This document shows positions 1 to 6,869 of a DNA stretch of 8,770 bases, in pieces. Source of the stretch: Methylorubrum extorquens (lineage in GTDB: Bacteria > Pseudomonadota > Alphaproteobacteria > Rhizobiales > Beijerinckiaceae); assembly GCA_019695455.1 (NCBI GenBank), contig JAEUAC010000347.1, positions 1 to 8,770 on the forward strand. The letters are read 5' to 3'. The translations under genes were made by a program, and so were the position numbers. Below the pieces are notes generated by a model, which was not told the DNA's origin, did not search any database, and was given only the letters and a program-made list of their open reading frames with translations. Numbering within the stretch: position 1 is the first letter of the stretch; every line of letters starts with the position of its first letter.

Positions 1-1715
1 TCACGGCGGCGCGCCCGCTGCGCTTCTTCGCCTATACGTGGGGCGAGGTCTCGGCCCTGCCGGCCGACACGCAGGCCGGGATGCTGGACGCGCTCGCGAG
101 CTGGGGCTTCCCCGTCAACCCGCTGACGAAGCTCTGCTTCTCCGTGGAGGAGCTGATCGCCCAGCAGCGCCTGGTCGGCGAGGCGCGCGCCGCGCTCGGC
201 TACGACATCGACGGCGTCGTCTACAAGCTGAACGACCTCGCCCTGCAGGAGCGGCTCGGCTTCGTGTCGCGGGCGCCGCGCTGGGCGCTCGCCCACAAGT
301 TCGCCGCCGAGAAGGCGACGACGATCGTCGAGGACATCGACATCCAGGTGGGCCGCACGGGATCCTTGACGCCCGTCGCGAAGCTCGCGCCCGTGACCGT
401 CGGCGGCGTGGTCGTGCGGAACGCGACGCTGCACAACGAGGACTACATCCGCGGCGTCGGAGCGGACGGCGCGCCGATCCGCGACGGGCGCGACATCCGG
501 GTCGGCGACACGGTCACGATCCAGCGGGCGGGGGACGTCATCCCGCAGGTGCTGGACGTCGACCTCGCGCGGCGCCCGGCCGGCGCCGAGCCCTTCCGCT
601 TCCCGATGGCCTGCCCGGTCTGCGGCTCGTCCGCGATCCGCGAGCTGAACCCGCGCACGGGCGTGCCGGACATCGTGCGGCGCTGCACGGGCGGGCTCGT
701 CTGCGCCGCGCAGGCGACCGAGCGGCTGAAACACTTCGTCTCCCGCGGCGGCTTCGACATTGTCGGGCTCGGCGACAAGACGATCGACGCCCTGTTCGCG
801 GCCGGGATCGTCCGGGACCCGGCCGATCTCTTCGATCTCGGCTTCGACGATCTCGACCGCGTCCTGAAGGAGAGCCGGCAGGCCGCCTCGCTGGAGCGGG
901 CCGCCGCGCAGGGCAAGCCCGTGCCGAAGCCGACCAAGAAGGCCGACGCGGAGGACGCCGTCCTCACGCGCAAGATCCTGGACGCGATCGCGGCGCGGCG
1001 AACCATTCCGCTGGAGCGCTTCCTCTACGCGCTCGGCATCCGCCATGTCGGCGAAGTCACGGCCAAGGCGCTGGCCCGCCGCTTCGGCGCGCTGGACGCG
1101 CTGCTCGCGACCGTGCGGGACGCTGCGGACGGGCGGCCCGGCCCGGCCTGGATGGAGCTGTCCGCCGCCGACGGCATCGGCCCGAAGGCGCGCGACACGC
1201 TGCTCGAGGCGGCCGCGGCCGAGGGACCCGTCGCCCTGACGGAGAGGCAGCGCGCGAGCCTCTCGACGGCGTTCGGCGAGGCGGCCGACCTCGACGCGAA
1301 GCTGCGCGAGGCGGCGGCGGCCGGCTCCAACGAGGCGTACCGCCTCCTCGCCGACGACGGTCAGGTCGGGCCCGTCGCGGCGGATTCGCTGGTCGACTTC
1401 CTGGTGGAGCCGCACAACGCGGCCGTCGTCGCGCGCCTCGCGGGCCAGCTCGAGATCGAGGCGCCCGAGGCGGCCGCCGCCGATTCGCCGGTCGCCGGCA
1501 AGACGGTCGTGTTCACGGGCACGCTCGAGCGGATGACCCGCGACGAGGCCAAGGCGCGCGCGGATCGGCTCGGCGCGAAGGTGGCCGGTTCGGTGTCGGC
1601 GAAGACCGACTTCGTCGTCGCCGGCCCCGGCGCGGGTTCCAAGCTCGCCCAGGCCGAGAAGCTCGGCGTCCAGGTCCTGACCGAGGATGCGTGGCTCGCC
1701 CTGATCGGCGCCTGA
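1..1715 (+). CDS. ligA: NAD-dependent DNA ligase LigA, 5'-truncated by window edge
   Basis: LigA seals nicks in double-stranded DNA using NAD+, in replication and repair in the cytoplasm. The reading frame is open from base 3, so the N-terminal part carrying Ia and the KxDG adenylation lysine lies outside the window; 570 residues remain. Seen in order: the end of the adenylation domain with the DGVVYK motif (210-227) and the HKF..EKATT motif (294 on); an OB fold with QVGRTGSLTPVA; a four-cysteine zinc finger (Cys codons 612, 621, 684, 702) spaced C-x2-C-x20-C-x5-C, longer in the middle than the C-x14-C of E. coli LigA; a helix-hairpin-helix region (YALGIRHVGE; DGIGPKA; QVGPVAADSL); and a C-terminal BRCT domain beginning near 1483 (VAGKTVVFTGTL). 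A lysine-rich linker (KPVPKPTKKADAED) follows the zinc finger. All domains expected of the visible part are intact. The DUF3775 gene follows after 76 bp on the same strand. Confidence 0.97.
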   Translation, partial: TAARPLRFFAYTWGEVSALPADTQAGMLDALASWGFPVNPLTKLCFSVEELIAQQRLVGEARAALGYDIDGVVYKLNDLALQERLGFVSRAPRWALAHKFAAEKATTIVEDIDIQVGRTGSLTPVAKLAPVTVGGVVVRNATLHNEDYIRGVGADGAPIRDGRDIRVGDTVTIQRAGDVIPQVLDVDLARRPAGAEPFRFPMACPVCGSSAIRELNPRTGVPDIVRRCTGGLVCAAQATERLKHFVSRGGFDIVGLGDKTIDALFAAGIVRDPADLFDLGFDDLDRVLKESRQAASLERAAAQGKPVPKPTKKADAEDAVLTRKILDAIAARRTIPLERFLYALGIRHVGEVTAKALARRFGALDALLATVRDAADGRPGPAWMELSAADGIGPKARDTLLEAAAAEGPVALTERQRASLSTAFGEAADLDAKLREAAAAGSNEAYRLLADDGQVGPVAADSLVDFLVEPHNAAVVARLAGQLEIEAPEAAAADSPVAGKTVVFTGTLERMTRDEAKARADRLGAKVAGSVSAKTDFVVAGPGAGSKLAQAEKLGVQVLTEDAWLALIGA

Positions 1716-1791
1716 GCGGCGGCGGCTCGGCGAGGCTGAACCGGGAGCGCGTTCGTCCGTTCTGTCCCCGCAAACGGAAGAGAGTGGACGC

Positions 1792-2172
1792 ATGGATATC
1801 GCGTTGGACAAGGTGTGCGAGCTGATCCTGCGGGCGCGCGAGGTCGACATGAAGGAGGGCATGACGGACCCCGATTCCGGCTCGAACCCGATCGACGACG
1901 GATCGACGGACGTCCTCACGAGCGCGCCGGGAGACTCGACCGAGGAGCAGATCCGCGAGTTCATCGCCGGCCTGAACGACGACGAGCGGCACGACCTCGT
2001 CGCCATCACGTGGATCGGCCGCGGCGACTTCGAGGCCGAGGATTGGAGCGAGGCGCTGCGGACGGCCCGCGAACGCGAGCAGGGCTCCACGGCCGATTAC
2101 CTCCTCGGCATCCCGAACGTGGGCGATCTCCTCGACGAAGGCCTCGCCGCCCTCGGACGCAGCTGCACCTGA
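1792..2172 (+). CDS. DUF3775 family protein
   Basis: A small acidic soluble protein of 126 residues without signal peptide or membrane segment. The C-terminal half matches my memory of the DUF3775 family: IREFIAGLNDDERHDLVAITWIGRGDFE (about 54-81), then the stretch around 101-118 with the ADYLLGIP core followed by GDLLDEGL. The family is widespread in alphaproteobacteria and has no established function. The N-terminal third (about 20-50) is rich in Asp, Ser and Gly and is probably flexible. The start ATG at 1792 is preceded by GGAAG at 1776-1780, a modest ribosome binding site; no better start is seen downstream. It lies 76 bp after ligA on the same strand and may be co-transcribed, but there is no functional link that I know. 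Family assignment is by recognition, not a search. Confidence 0.85.
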   Translation: MDIALDKVCELILRAREVDMKEGMTDPDSGSNPIDDGSTDVLTSAPGDSTEEQIREFIAGLNDDERHDLVAITWIGRGDFEAEDWSEALRTAREREQGSTADYLLGIPNVGDLLDEGLAALGRSCT

Positions 2173-2233
2173 CCGCATCCGGCCGGACGGAGCGGGGCCG
2201 CCCGGGCCGCGACCCTGTCATGCGGCCGGAATG

Positions 2234-2262
2234 TTGCGTGGCGATCCGCCAGGGGAAATGAT
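2234..2262 (+). promoter_or_regulatory. Weak candidate sigma-70-like promoter ahead of the MFS gene
   Basis: TTGCGT (2234-2239) and AATGAT (2257-2262) are separated by 17 bases, matching the -35/-10 consensus at 3 of 6 and 4 of 6 positions. It stands in the 171-bp gap between the DUF3775 and MFS genes, one of the few A/T-containing spots there. If it were the promoter, transcription would start near 2270, inside the candidate leader ORF that begins at 2258, so the two calls are partly exclusive. Chance occurrence is quite possible. Confidence 0.18.
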
Positions 2263-2344
2263 CGCCGTCCGATTGGTCGAGGCCCGCATGTCCGAGCGTT
2301 CCGAGTGCGTCGAAGCCCGTCCGGCATCCGGGGCGCGGCCCTGA
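2258..2344 (+). CDS. Possible 28-codon leader ORF overlapping the MFS start codon
   Basis: ATG at 2258, preceded by AGGGG (2251-2255), opens a 28-residue frame that starts MIAVRLVEAR and ends SGARP. A second in-frame ATG at 2288 has GAGG at 2279-2282, five bases upstream. The stop codon TGA (2342-2344) overlaps the ATG of the MFS gene (2344-2346) as TGATG, the classic arrangement for translational coupling or termination-reinitiation. The peptide has no recognisable motif, and a 28-codon open frame is expected by chance in DNA this rich in GC. Low confidence that it is translated. Confidence 0.2.
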   Translation: MIAVRLVEARMSERSECVEARPASGARP

Positions 2345-3531
2345 TGCCCGGCCTTCTCGCCCGGGCGCCGTTCGGCAACGGAACGGCATCCGTGGCGCTG
2401 CTGGTCGCGATCACGATGACCGGCACGCTCGCCATGCACATCTTCGTGCCGGCGCTGCCGGGGGCGGGGCACGATCTCGGCGCCACGCCCGCCGCCATGC
2501 AGCTCACCATCACGCTGTACCTTGTCGGGCTCGCGGCCGGCCAGCTCGTCTACGGGCCGGTCTCGGATCGGTTCGGCCGCCGCCCCGTCATCATCGGGTC
2601 GCTCGTCCTCTACCTCGTCGGGTTCTGCCTGGCCGTGCCGGCCGCCTCGATCGGCGGGCTCGTCGTCGCCCGCGTCCTGCAATCGCTGGGCGGCTGCGGC
2701 TCGCTCGTCATCGGGCGCGCCATGGTGCGCGACGTCTCGACCGGGCAGGACGCGGCCCGCCAGCTCGCGCTCCTCACCATGGCCATGTCGATGACGCCCG
2801 CGCTCGCGCCGGCGGTCGGCGGCGTCATCGACGGCTATTTCGGCTGGCGCGCCATCTTCGTGGCGCTGGCGCTGCTCGTGACGATCCTCCTCGCGCTCGT
2901 CGTCCTCACGCTGCCCGAGACGAACCGGAACCCGATCGCCATCCCGGGCATCCGGGCGATCCTCGGCGGCTACGGCCGGCTCGCGCGCTCGGCCAAGTTC
3001 CGGAACTACGTCATCGCCGGGTCCTGCGGCGGCACGAGCCTCTACGCCTTCCTGGCGGTCGCGCCCTTCCTCATCGGGACGCTGCTCGGCCGCTCCTCGC
3101 AGGAGGTCGGCCTGTGGTGCCTCTTCGTCACCGTCGGCATGGCGGTGGGCTCCGCGCTCGTGCGGGTCGTCGCGGGCCGCTACGAGATCCGGGTCGCGGC
3201 GCAGCGGGGCAACCTCGTCTGCCTGGCCTCGGCCGTCGTCCTGACGGGCCTGATCCTCGCCGGCTCCTTCTCGATCTGGACGCTCGTCCTGCCGCTCTTC
3301 TGCTACGCGATCGGCGTCGGCATCATGGGACCCAATGCCGTCGCGGGGCTGATGAACGTCGATCCGGCGGCGGCGGGGTCCGCCTCCAGCCTCTACGGCT
3401 TCGTGGCCATGGGGTTCGGGGCCGCCTTCACGGTCCCGGTCGCGATCTTCCACGATGCGGGCGCGCTGCCGATGGCGCTCACGCTCCTCGTCGCCTCGAG
3501 CCTCGCGGCCGTGGCGCTGCATCGGGTGTGA
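2344..3531 (+). CDS. Bcr/CflA-family MFS multidrug efflux transporter
   Basis: An inner-membrane proton-driven exporter of the DHA1 (12-helix) major facilitator group; Bcr/CflA relatives export bicyclomycin, chloramphenicol or other small molecules, but the substrate here cannot be read from sequence. From ATG 2344 the protein has 395 residues. Seen: a first helix at about 15-34 followed by the family's VPALP; the cytoplasmic motif A GPVSDRFGRRP at 71-81; the Bcr/CflA-like VARVLQSLGGCGSLVIGRAMVRD at about 108-130; and a motif-C-like PALAPAVGG at 152-160 in helix 5. Hydrophobic segments continue to the C terminus with a central loop after PETNRNP (about 191-220). Length is normal for the family (about 390-410). 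A GTG at 2305 would add 13 basic residues (MRRSPSGIRGAAL); I prefer ATG 2344, since it places the first helix at the usual distance, but neither start has a strong ribosome binding site. Confidence 0.92.
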   Translation: MPGLLARAPFGNGTASVALLVAITMTGTLAMHIFVPALPGAGHDLGATPAAMQLTITLYLVGLAAGQLVYGPVSDRFGRRPVIIGSLVLYLVGFCLAVPAASIGGLVVARVLQSLGGCGSLVIGRAMVRDVSTGQDAARQLALLTMAMSMTPALAPAVGGVIDGYFGWRAIFVALALLVTILLALVVLTLPETNRNPIAIPGIRAILGGYGRLARSAKFRNYVIAGSCGGTSLYAFLAVAPFLIGTLLGRSSQEVGLWCLFVTVGMAVGSALVRVVAGRYEIRVAAQRGNLVCLASAVVLTGLILAGSFSIWTLVLPLFCYAIGVGIMGPNAVAGLMNVDPAAAGSASSLYGFVAMGFGAAFTVPVAIFHDAGALPMALTLLVASSLAAVALHRV

Positions 3532-3572
3532 GGGCCAGCCGGGCGGGGCCGGCCGATCGCCGTTTCGCGCTC

Positions 3573-3627
3573 GATCCTCCCCCGCTTGCGGGGGAGGGGG
3601 ACCACCCGTCAGGGTGGTGGAGGGGGC
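3573..3627 (+). repeat. Left palindromic repeat (REP-like), two stem-loops
   Basis: The first stem-loop is perfect: CCTCCCCCGC (3576-3585), loop TT, GCGGGGGAGG (3588-3597). The second is ACCACCC (3601-3607), loop GTCA, GGGTGGT (3612-3618). GGAGGGGGC follows. Two-hairpin GC-rich units of this kind are dispersed in many alphaproteobacterial genomes. It starts 41 bases after the MFS stop codon and could also stop MFS transcription or protect its mRNA 3' end, though no T-tract follows. Confidence 0.8.
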
Positions 3628-3652
3628 GCTCCTGCCTCCGAGAGCAGACCTG

Positions 3653-4024
3653 ATGCGCGCACCCAGTCGCACCATCCATCGGGCGAAGTCGCTCAGGCGT
3701 GCGATGACGCTGCCCGAGGTCGTTCTCTGGGCAGCGCTCCGCCGCGAGAGAGTGGATGGCCTGCGGTTCCGGCGGCAGCATCCTGTCGGTCCCTTCGTGC
3801 TCGACTTCTATTGCGCCGAAGCACGGCTGGCGGTCGAGGTGGACGGATCGGCCCATGACGGGCCAACCGCGTCCGCACGCGATGCCGAGCGGGATGCATG
3901 GCTGGCCGCTCGTGGCATCCGGACCTTGCGGCTGCTGGCGACCGACGTGCTTGCAGGCGAGGACGCCGAGCGTGTGGTGCCGACCATCGCGGCATGGTGC
4001 GCGGACAGGGAACGCGGGAGGTGA
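3653..4024 (+). CDS. DUF559 endonuclease-domain protein (Vsr-like, PD-(D/E)XK fold)
   Basis: A complete 123-residue protein of the DUF559 family, small single-domain proteins related to the very-short-patch-repair (Vsr) endonuclease fold; biochemical function is not established. Seen: AKSLRRAMTLPEVVLWAALR (11-30) with the conserved Glu22; RFRRQHPVGPFVLDFYC (38-54) with Asp51; LAVEVDGSAHD (59-69) with Glu62, Asp64 and His68; and the closing RGIRTLRLLATDVL (88-101). These acidic residues fit the nuclease active site, so the gene looks intact and catalytically competent. ATG 3653 is chosen because the domain starts right after it and the first repeat ends 25 bases upstream; the frame is open further upstream but runs through repeat and MFS sequence. 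CGAGAG at 3639-3644 is a weak ribosome binding site. It is enclosed by inverted repeats and convergent with the penicillin-binding protein gene. Third positions are less GC-rich than in flanking genes, consistent with acquisition. Confidence 0.88.
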   Translation: MRAPSRTIHRAKSLRRAMTLPEVVLWAALRRERVDGLRFRRQHPVGPFVLDFYCAEARLAVEVDGSAHDGPTASARDAERDAWLAARGIRTLRLLATDVLAGEDAERVVPTIAAWCADRERGR

Positions 4025-4027
4025 CGA

Positions 4028-4083
4028 GCCCCCTCCGTCAGCCGCTCCGCGCCTGCCACCTCCCCCGCAGGCGGGGGAGGATC
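4028..4083 (-). repeat. Right palindromic repeat (REP-like), inverted copy
   Basis: Perfect stem CCTCCCCCGC (4059-4068), loop AG, GCGGGGGAGG (4071-4080), with GATC-type flank outside (4081-4083) and GCCCCCTCC at 4028-4036 inside. Read on the - strand it matches the left repeat in order and spacing, but the inner stem-loop has decayed. It lies between two convergent genes, 18 bases from the penicillin-binding protein stop codon, so it may also act as a two-way transcription stop; there is no T-tract. Confidence 0.75.
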
Positions 4084-4098
4084 CCCCGATTGGCCGGT

Positions 4099-6072
4099 TC
4101 AATTCCCGAACAGCTTCCCGAAGAAGTCCGTCAGCGGGTCGCCGCCGCCGGGTTGCGGCTGCACCTCGGCCTGGCGCACCCGGCCGGGGGGGATGGGGCG
4201 GCCGGCCGAGGCGACCTGCGGGCGCCAGCCGGACGAGCCGGGGAGGGGCACGGGCTCGGTGCCGGCGAGCGCGGTCTTCATGAAGCGCGACCAGACCTCG
4301 ACCGGCAGGTTGCCGCCCGAGACCTTCTTCGTCGGCGTGCCGTCGTCGTTGCCGAGCCAGACGCCCGCGACCAGCGAGCCCGTGTAGCCCACGAACCAGG
4401 CGTCGCGGAATTCCTGGGTCGTGCCCGTCTTGCCGGCGGCCTCCCAGCCCGGGATCTCGCCCTTGCGGCCCGTGCCCGTCAGCAGCGTCTCGCGCATCAT
4501 GGCGTTCATCATGCCGACCGCGCCGGCGTCGATCACGCGGCCGAGCGGCGAGGCCGGGCGGGCGTAGATGGTCTTGCCGCCGGGACCCTTCACGTCGGCG
4601 ATGAGGTAGGGAACGATCGCCGTGCCGCCGTTCGCGAAGGCCGCGAAGGCGCCGACGAGCTCGACCGGCGTGACCTCGGACGTGCCGAGCGCGATGGAGG
4701 CGTTCGGCTGGAGCGGCGAGGCGATGCCGAGCCGGCGCGCGACGCTCACGACCTTGCGGGGACCGACCTCGAGGCCGAGCCGCACGGCGACGGTGTTCAG
4801 CGACAGCGCGAGCGCGTCGCGCAGCGTCACCGGGCCCCGGTAGTCGCGCGAGTAGTTCTCGGGGTTCCAGCCCTTCACGGAGATCGGCCCGTCCTCGCGC
4901 ACCGTGTCGGGCGTCAGCCCGCTCTCCACGGCCGCCAGGTAGACGAAGGGCTTGAAGGCGGAGCCCGGCTGGCGCTTGGCGACCGTCGCCCGGTTGAACT
5001 GGCTTTCCGCGTAGTTGCGGCCGCCGACCAGCGCGCGCAGCGCCCCGTCCGGCCGCATGGCGACGAACGCGCCCTGCTCGACGCCGAATTTCGCGCCCTT
5101 CTGGGCGAGCTCGTCGACGAGGCTCTTCTCGGCCGCGGCCTGGAGGAGCGGGTCGATCGTCGTGCGGACCGTGATGTCGGTCTCGACCGTGCCGACGAAG
5201 TCGTCGAGCACGTCCATGACGAGATCGGCCGCGTAGTTCGCCGAGCCCGCGCCGGCGCGCCGCACGGTCTTCGCGCCGTCGGCCAGCGCCGCCTTCTGCT
5301 GGGCGGGCGTGATGTAGCCCTCGTCCGCCATCGCGGCGAGCACGGAGGCGGCCCGCACGCGCGCCGCGTCCGGGTTGCGGTTCGGGGCGAGGCGGGAGGG
5401 CGCCTGGACGAGGCCGGCCAGCGTCGCGGCCTCGGCCACCGTCACGTCCCGGGCGGGCTTGCCGTAGTAGCGCTGCGCGGCCGCCTCGACGCCGTAGGCG
5501 CCCGAGCCGAAGTAGACCCGGTTCAGGTAGAGCTCGAGGATCTCGGTCTTCGAGTAGCGGTGCTCCAGCCAGAGCGCGAGGATCGCCTCCTGGATCTTGC
5601 GCGACGCCGTCCGCTCCTGCGTGAGGAAGAGGTTCTTGGCCAGCTGCTGCGTCAGCGTCGAGCCGCCCTGCGAGACGCCGCGGGAGGTGACGTTGCGCAG
5701 GGCCGCCCGCGCGATGCCGATCGGGTCGACGCCGAAATGGCCGAAGAAGCGCCGGTCCTCGATGGCGACGAACGCCTTCGGCAGGTAGGGCGGCAGCTCC
5801 TTAATCGTGACCGTGCGGCCCCCCGTCTCGCCGCGATTGGCGAGGAGCGAGCCGTCCGCGGCCAGGATGGCGACGTTCGGCGGCCGCGTCGGCACGGCGA
5901 GCTGGTCGATCGGAGGCAGCTGCGTAGCGTGATAGGCGGCGAGCCCGACCACGCCGATGCCGCACCAGATGCAGGCGACGAGCGCCCACGAGACGAGCCG
6001 CCCGAGGAGCGAGCGCCGTCGTGGCCGGCGGCCGCGACGGCCCCGGTCGTCCCCATTCGGCTTCGGCATCAT
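4099..6072 (-). CDS. Class A penicillin-binding protein, 1A family (transglycosylase/transpeptidase)
   Basis: A bifunctional enzyme that polymerises lipid II into glycan strands and cross-links the stem peptides, anchored in the inner membrane with its domains in the periplasm. 657 residues: a very basic cytoplasmic tail (RRGRRPRRR, about 12-20), one membrane helix at about 26-46, a GT51 glycosyltransferase with catalytic Glu105 in EDRRFF, GGSTLTQQLAKNLFL (136-150), RKIQEAILALWLE (158-170) and the KTEILELYLNRVYFG block (175-189), then a transpeptidase with nucleophile Ser371 in SAFK, SLN at 424-426 and KTGT at 548-551. All catalytic motifs are intact. It lacks the large OB-type insertion of E. 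coli PBP1a, hence its shorter length. The proline-rich C-terminal tail ends in DFFGKLFGN. Two adjacent ATGs begin the frame (6072 and 6069); the G-rich stretch just upstream (GGGGGC) does not decide between them. Divergent from the secreted-protein gene, sharing a 252-bp intergenic region without a convincing promoter. Confidence 0.96.
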   Translation of the reverse strand: MMPKPNGDDRGRRGRRPRRRSLLGRLVSWALVACIWCGIGVVGLAAYHATQLPPIDQLAVPTRPPNVAILAADGSLLANRGETGGRTVTIKELPPYLPKAFVAIEDRRFFGHFGVDPIGIARAALRNVTSRGVSQGGSTLTQQLAKNLFLTQERTASRKIQEAILALWLEHRYSKTEILELYLNRVYFGSGAYGVEAAAQRYYGKPARDVTVAEAATLAGLVQAPSRLAPNRNPDAARVRAASVLAAMADEGYITPAQQKAALADGAKTVRRAGAGSANYAADLVMDVLDDFVGTVETDITVRTTIDPLLQAAAEKSLVDELAQKGAKFGVEQGAFVAMRPDGALRALVGGRNYAESQFNRATVAKRQPGSAFKPFVYLAAVESGLTPDTVREDGPISVKGWNPENYSRDYRGPVTLRDALALSLNTVAVRLGLEVGPRKVVSVARRLGIASPLQPNASIALGTSEVTPVELVGAFAAFANGGTAIVPYLIADVKGPGGKTIYARPASPLGRVIDAGAVGMMNAMMRETLLTGTGRKGEIPGWEAAGKTGTTQEFRDAWFVGYTGSLVAGVWLGNDDGTPTKKVSGGNLPVEVWSRFMKTALAGTEPVPLPGSSGWRPQVASAGRPIPPGRVRQAEVQPQPGGGDPLTDFFGKLFGN

Positions 6073-6324
6073 GCCCCCGGCCCGGTCGGTACGGGACAGC
6101 CTCAGATGGACGCCCGACTAATCGTCGGCGTCGAAGACCGGTTCTCGCCGCCTGCGGACGGGCTCCGGCGCCCTCGTCATCCTGCTCCCCGCGAAGCCCG
6201 CTCGGTTGCGGGCGCCCTGGAGAGTGGACGGTAGATGGGGGCGCTTTAAGGTGCGATGAACGCTTCCCGGGTCGCGGCGCTTATGCTGTGGTCCGGGCAC
6301 CCGCGCCCCGCTTGCGAGACCACG

Positions 6325-6816
6325 ATGCGTCCGACGATCCCGCTCCTCGCCCTGGCCCTCCTCGGCGCCCCCGCCGCCTGGGCCCAGCAGCCGGCCCCGG
6401 CCGCCCCGGTCGAGAGCGACCAGTCCGTCCTGATGCGGGGCGTCCTGGAGGCGCTGCGCGTCAACACGGCCGCCCTGCAGCGCAACGCGCAGGTCATGGA
6501 GACCTTCTCGAACAGGCTGGAGCGCGTGGAGGCCGCGACCCGCGGCGTGCCGCCGGCCGTCGAGGGCCTGCGGACGGACATCATCGCCATCCGGGCCGGA
6601 CTCGAGCGTCTGGTGGCGACCACGGCCTCGAAGCGCCCGGCCGCGACGCTGAAGTTCTCGCCCTTCGCCTGCGGCAACGAGGGCGAGGGCTCCTGCGCCG
6701 TCAACGCCTGCAAGTCCGTCGGCTACGCGAACGGCACGGCCGTGACCGTCGCCCGATCCGGCACGGGCGCCAACGTCCGCCCGACGAGCGTCGCCGAGGC
6801 GACCTGCTTCGACTGA
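6325..6816 (+). CDS. Secreted small four-cysteine protein of unknown function
   Basis: I do not recognise the family. From ATG 6325 the protein has 163 residues: a clear signal peptide (MRPTIPLLALALLGAPAAWA, probable cleavage after residue 20, AWA|QQ), a Pro/Ala-rich linker (21-30), a region of about 34-98 rich in heptad-like Leu, Val, Ile with charged residues that could form a coiled coil, and a compact C-terminal domain (108-163) with Cys116, Cys124, Cys129 and Cys161, likely two disulfides formed in the periplasm. The core reads SCAVNACKSVGYANG. An ATG at 6256 in the same frame would add 23 residues ahead of the signal peptide and is judged unlikely. No strong ribosome binding site precedes 6325. 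The gene stands alone, divergent from the penicillin-binding protein and convergent to the tadG-like gene, so an envelope role is suggested only by its secretion. Confidence 0.75.
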   Translation: MRPTIPLLALALLGAPAAWAQQPAPAAPVESDQSVLMRGVLEALRVNTAALQRNAQVMETFSNRLERVEAATRGVPPAVEGLRTDIIAIRAGLERLVATTASKRPAATLKFSPFACGNEGEGSCAVNACKSVGYANGTAVTVARSGTGANVRPTSVAEATCFD

Positions 6817-6833
6817 CGCGGCCGGTCCTCGAG

Positions 6834-6869
6834 CGGGACGAGCCCGGGCGGACCCCACGGCTCGTCCCG
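6834..6869. terminator. 11-bp inverted repeat after the secreted-protein gene; possible terminator or repeat fragment
   Basis: CGGGACGAGCC (6834-6844) is the exact reverse complement of GGCTCGTCCCG (6859-6869), with a 14-base loop, beginning 17 bases after the stop codon. There is no T-tract, so intrinsic termination is uncertain. The left arm resembles the right end of the ~65-bp repeat that follows (compare GCCGGGACGAGCGG at 6990-7003), and the right arm is the left end of copy A, so this may be a remnant of an additional copy. Confidence 0.4.

Larger units (their letters stand above)
3573..4083. mobile_element. Candidate mobile unit: DUF559 gene between inverted palindromic repeats
   Basis: The segment is bounded on both sides by copies of one repeat in opposite orientation. 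The left 25 bases (3573-3597) and the reverse complement of 4059-4083 agree at 24 of 25 positions, including GAT outside the palindrome, which fixes orientation. Further in, GGAGGGGGC occurs at 3619-3627 and in inverted form at 4028-4036, at nearly equal distance from each outer palindrome (52 and 53 bases). The DUF559 frame occupies almost all the space between: 25 bases after the left repeat, and its stop codon 3 bases before the right one. The codons include AGA, CCT, TAT, GAA and GCA, less strictly GC-ending than neighbours. I see no clear target-site duplication, so mobility is inference. Confidence 0.4.

Noticed and set aside
38..1825. A 595-codon open frame on the + strand over ligA in another frame
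   Set aside because: Arg/Gly/Ala-rich translation overlapping the clear LigA frame; shadow.
2178..2187. TCCGGCCGGA palindrome just after the DUF3775 gene as a terminator
   Set aside because: A 10-bp dyad with no loop and no T-tract; expected often in such GC-rich DNA.
3576..3618. The palindromes near the DUF559 gene as a CRISPR array or attachment site
   Set aside because: Only two copies, in inverted orientation with a gene between; no regular spacers, integrase or tRNA.
2218..3675. A 485-codon open frame on the - strand opposite the MFS gene
   Set aside because: Composed of Arg/Asp/Glu/Gly/His-rich sequence without any motif, antisense to a well-formed transporter; shadow frame.
3569..4091. 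Target-site duplication around the DUF559 unit
   Set aside because: Bases immediately outside the two repeats (GCTC on the left, CCCCGATT on the right) do not match; only a short CGAT is shared at unequal distance.
3898..6234. A 778-codon open frame on the + strand opposite the penicillin-binding protein
   Set aside because: Arg/Ala/Gly-rich low-complexity translation, antisense to an intact gene with all catalytic motifs; a typical GC-rich shadow frame.
6206..6287. Promoter elements in the PBP/secreted-protein divergent gap (TTGCGG near 6206, TATGCT at 6282)
   Set aside because: Boxes do not pair at a usable spacing; nothing better than chance was found in this region.
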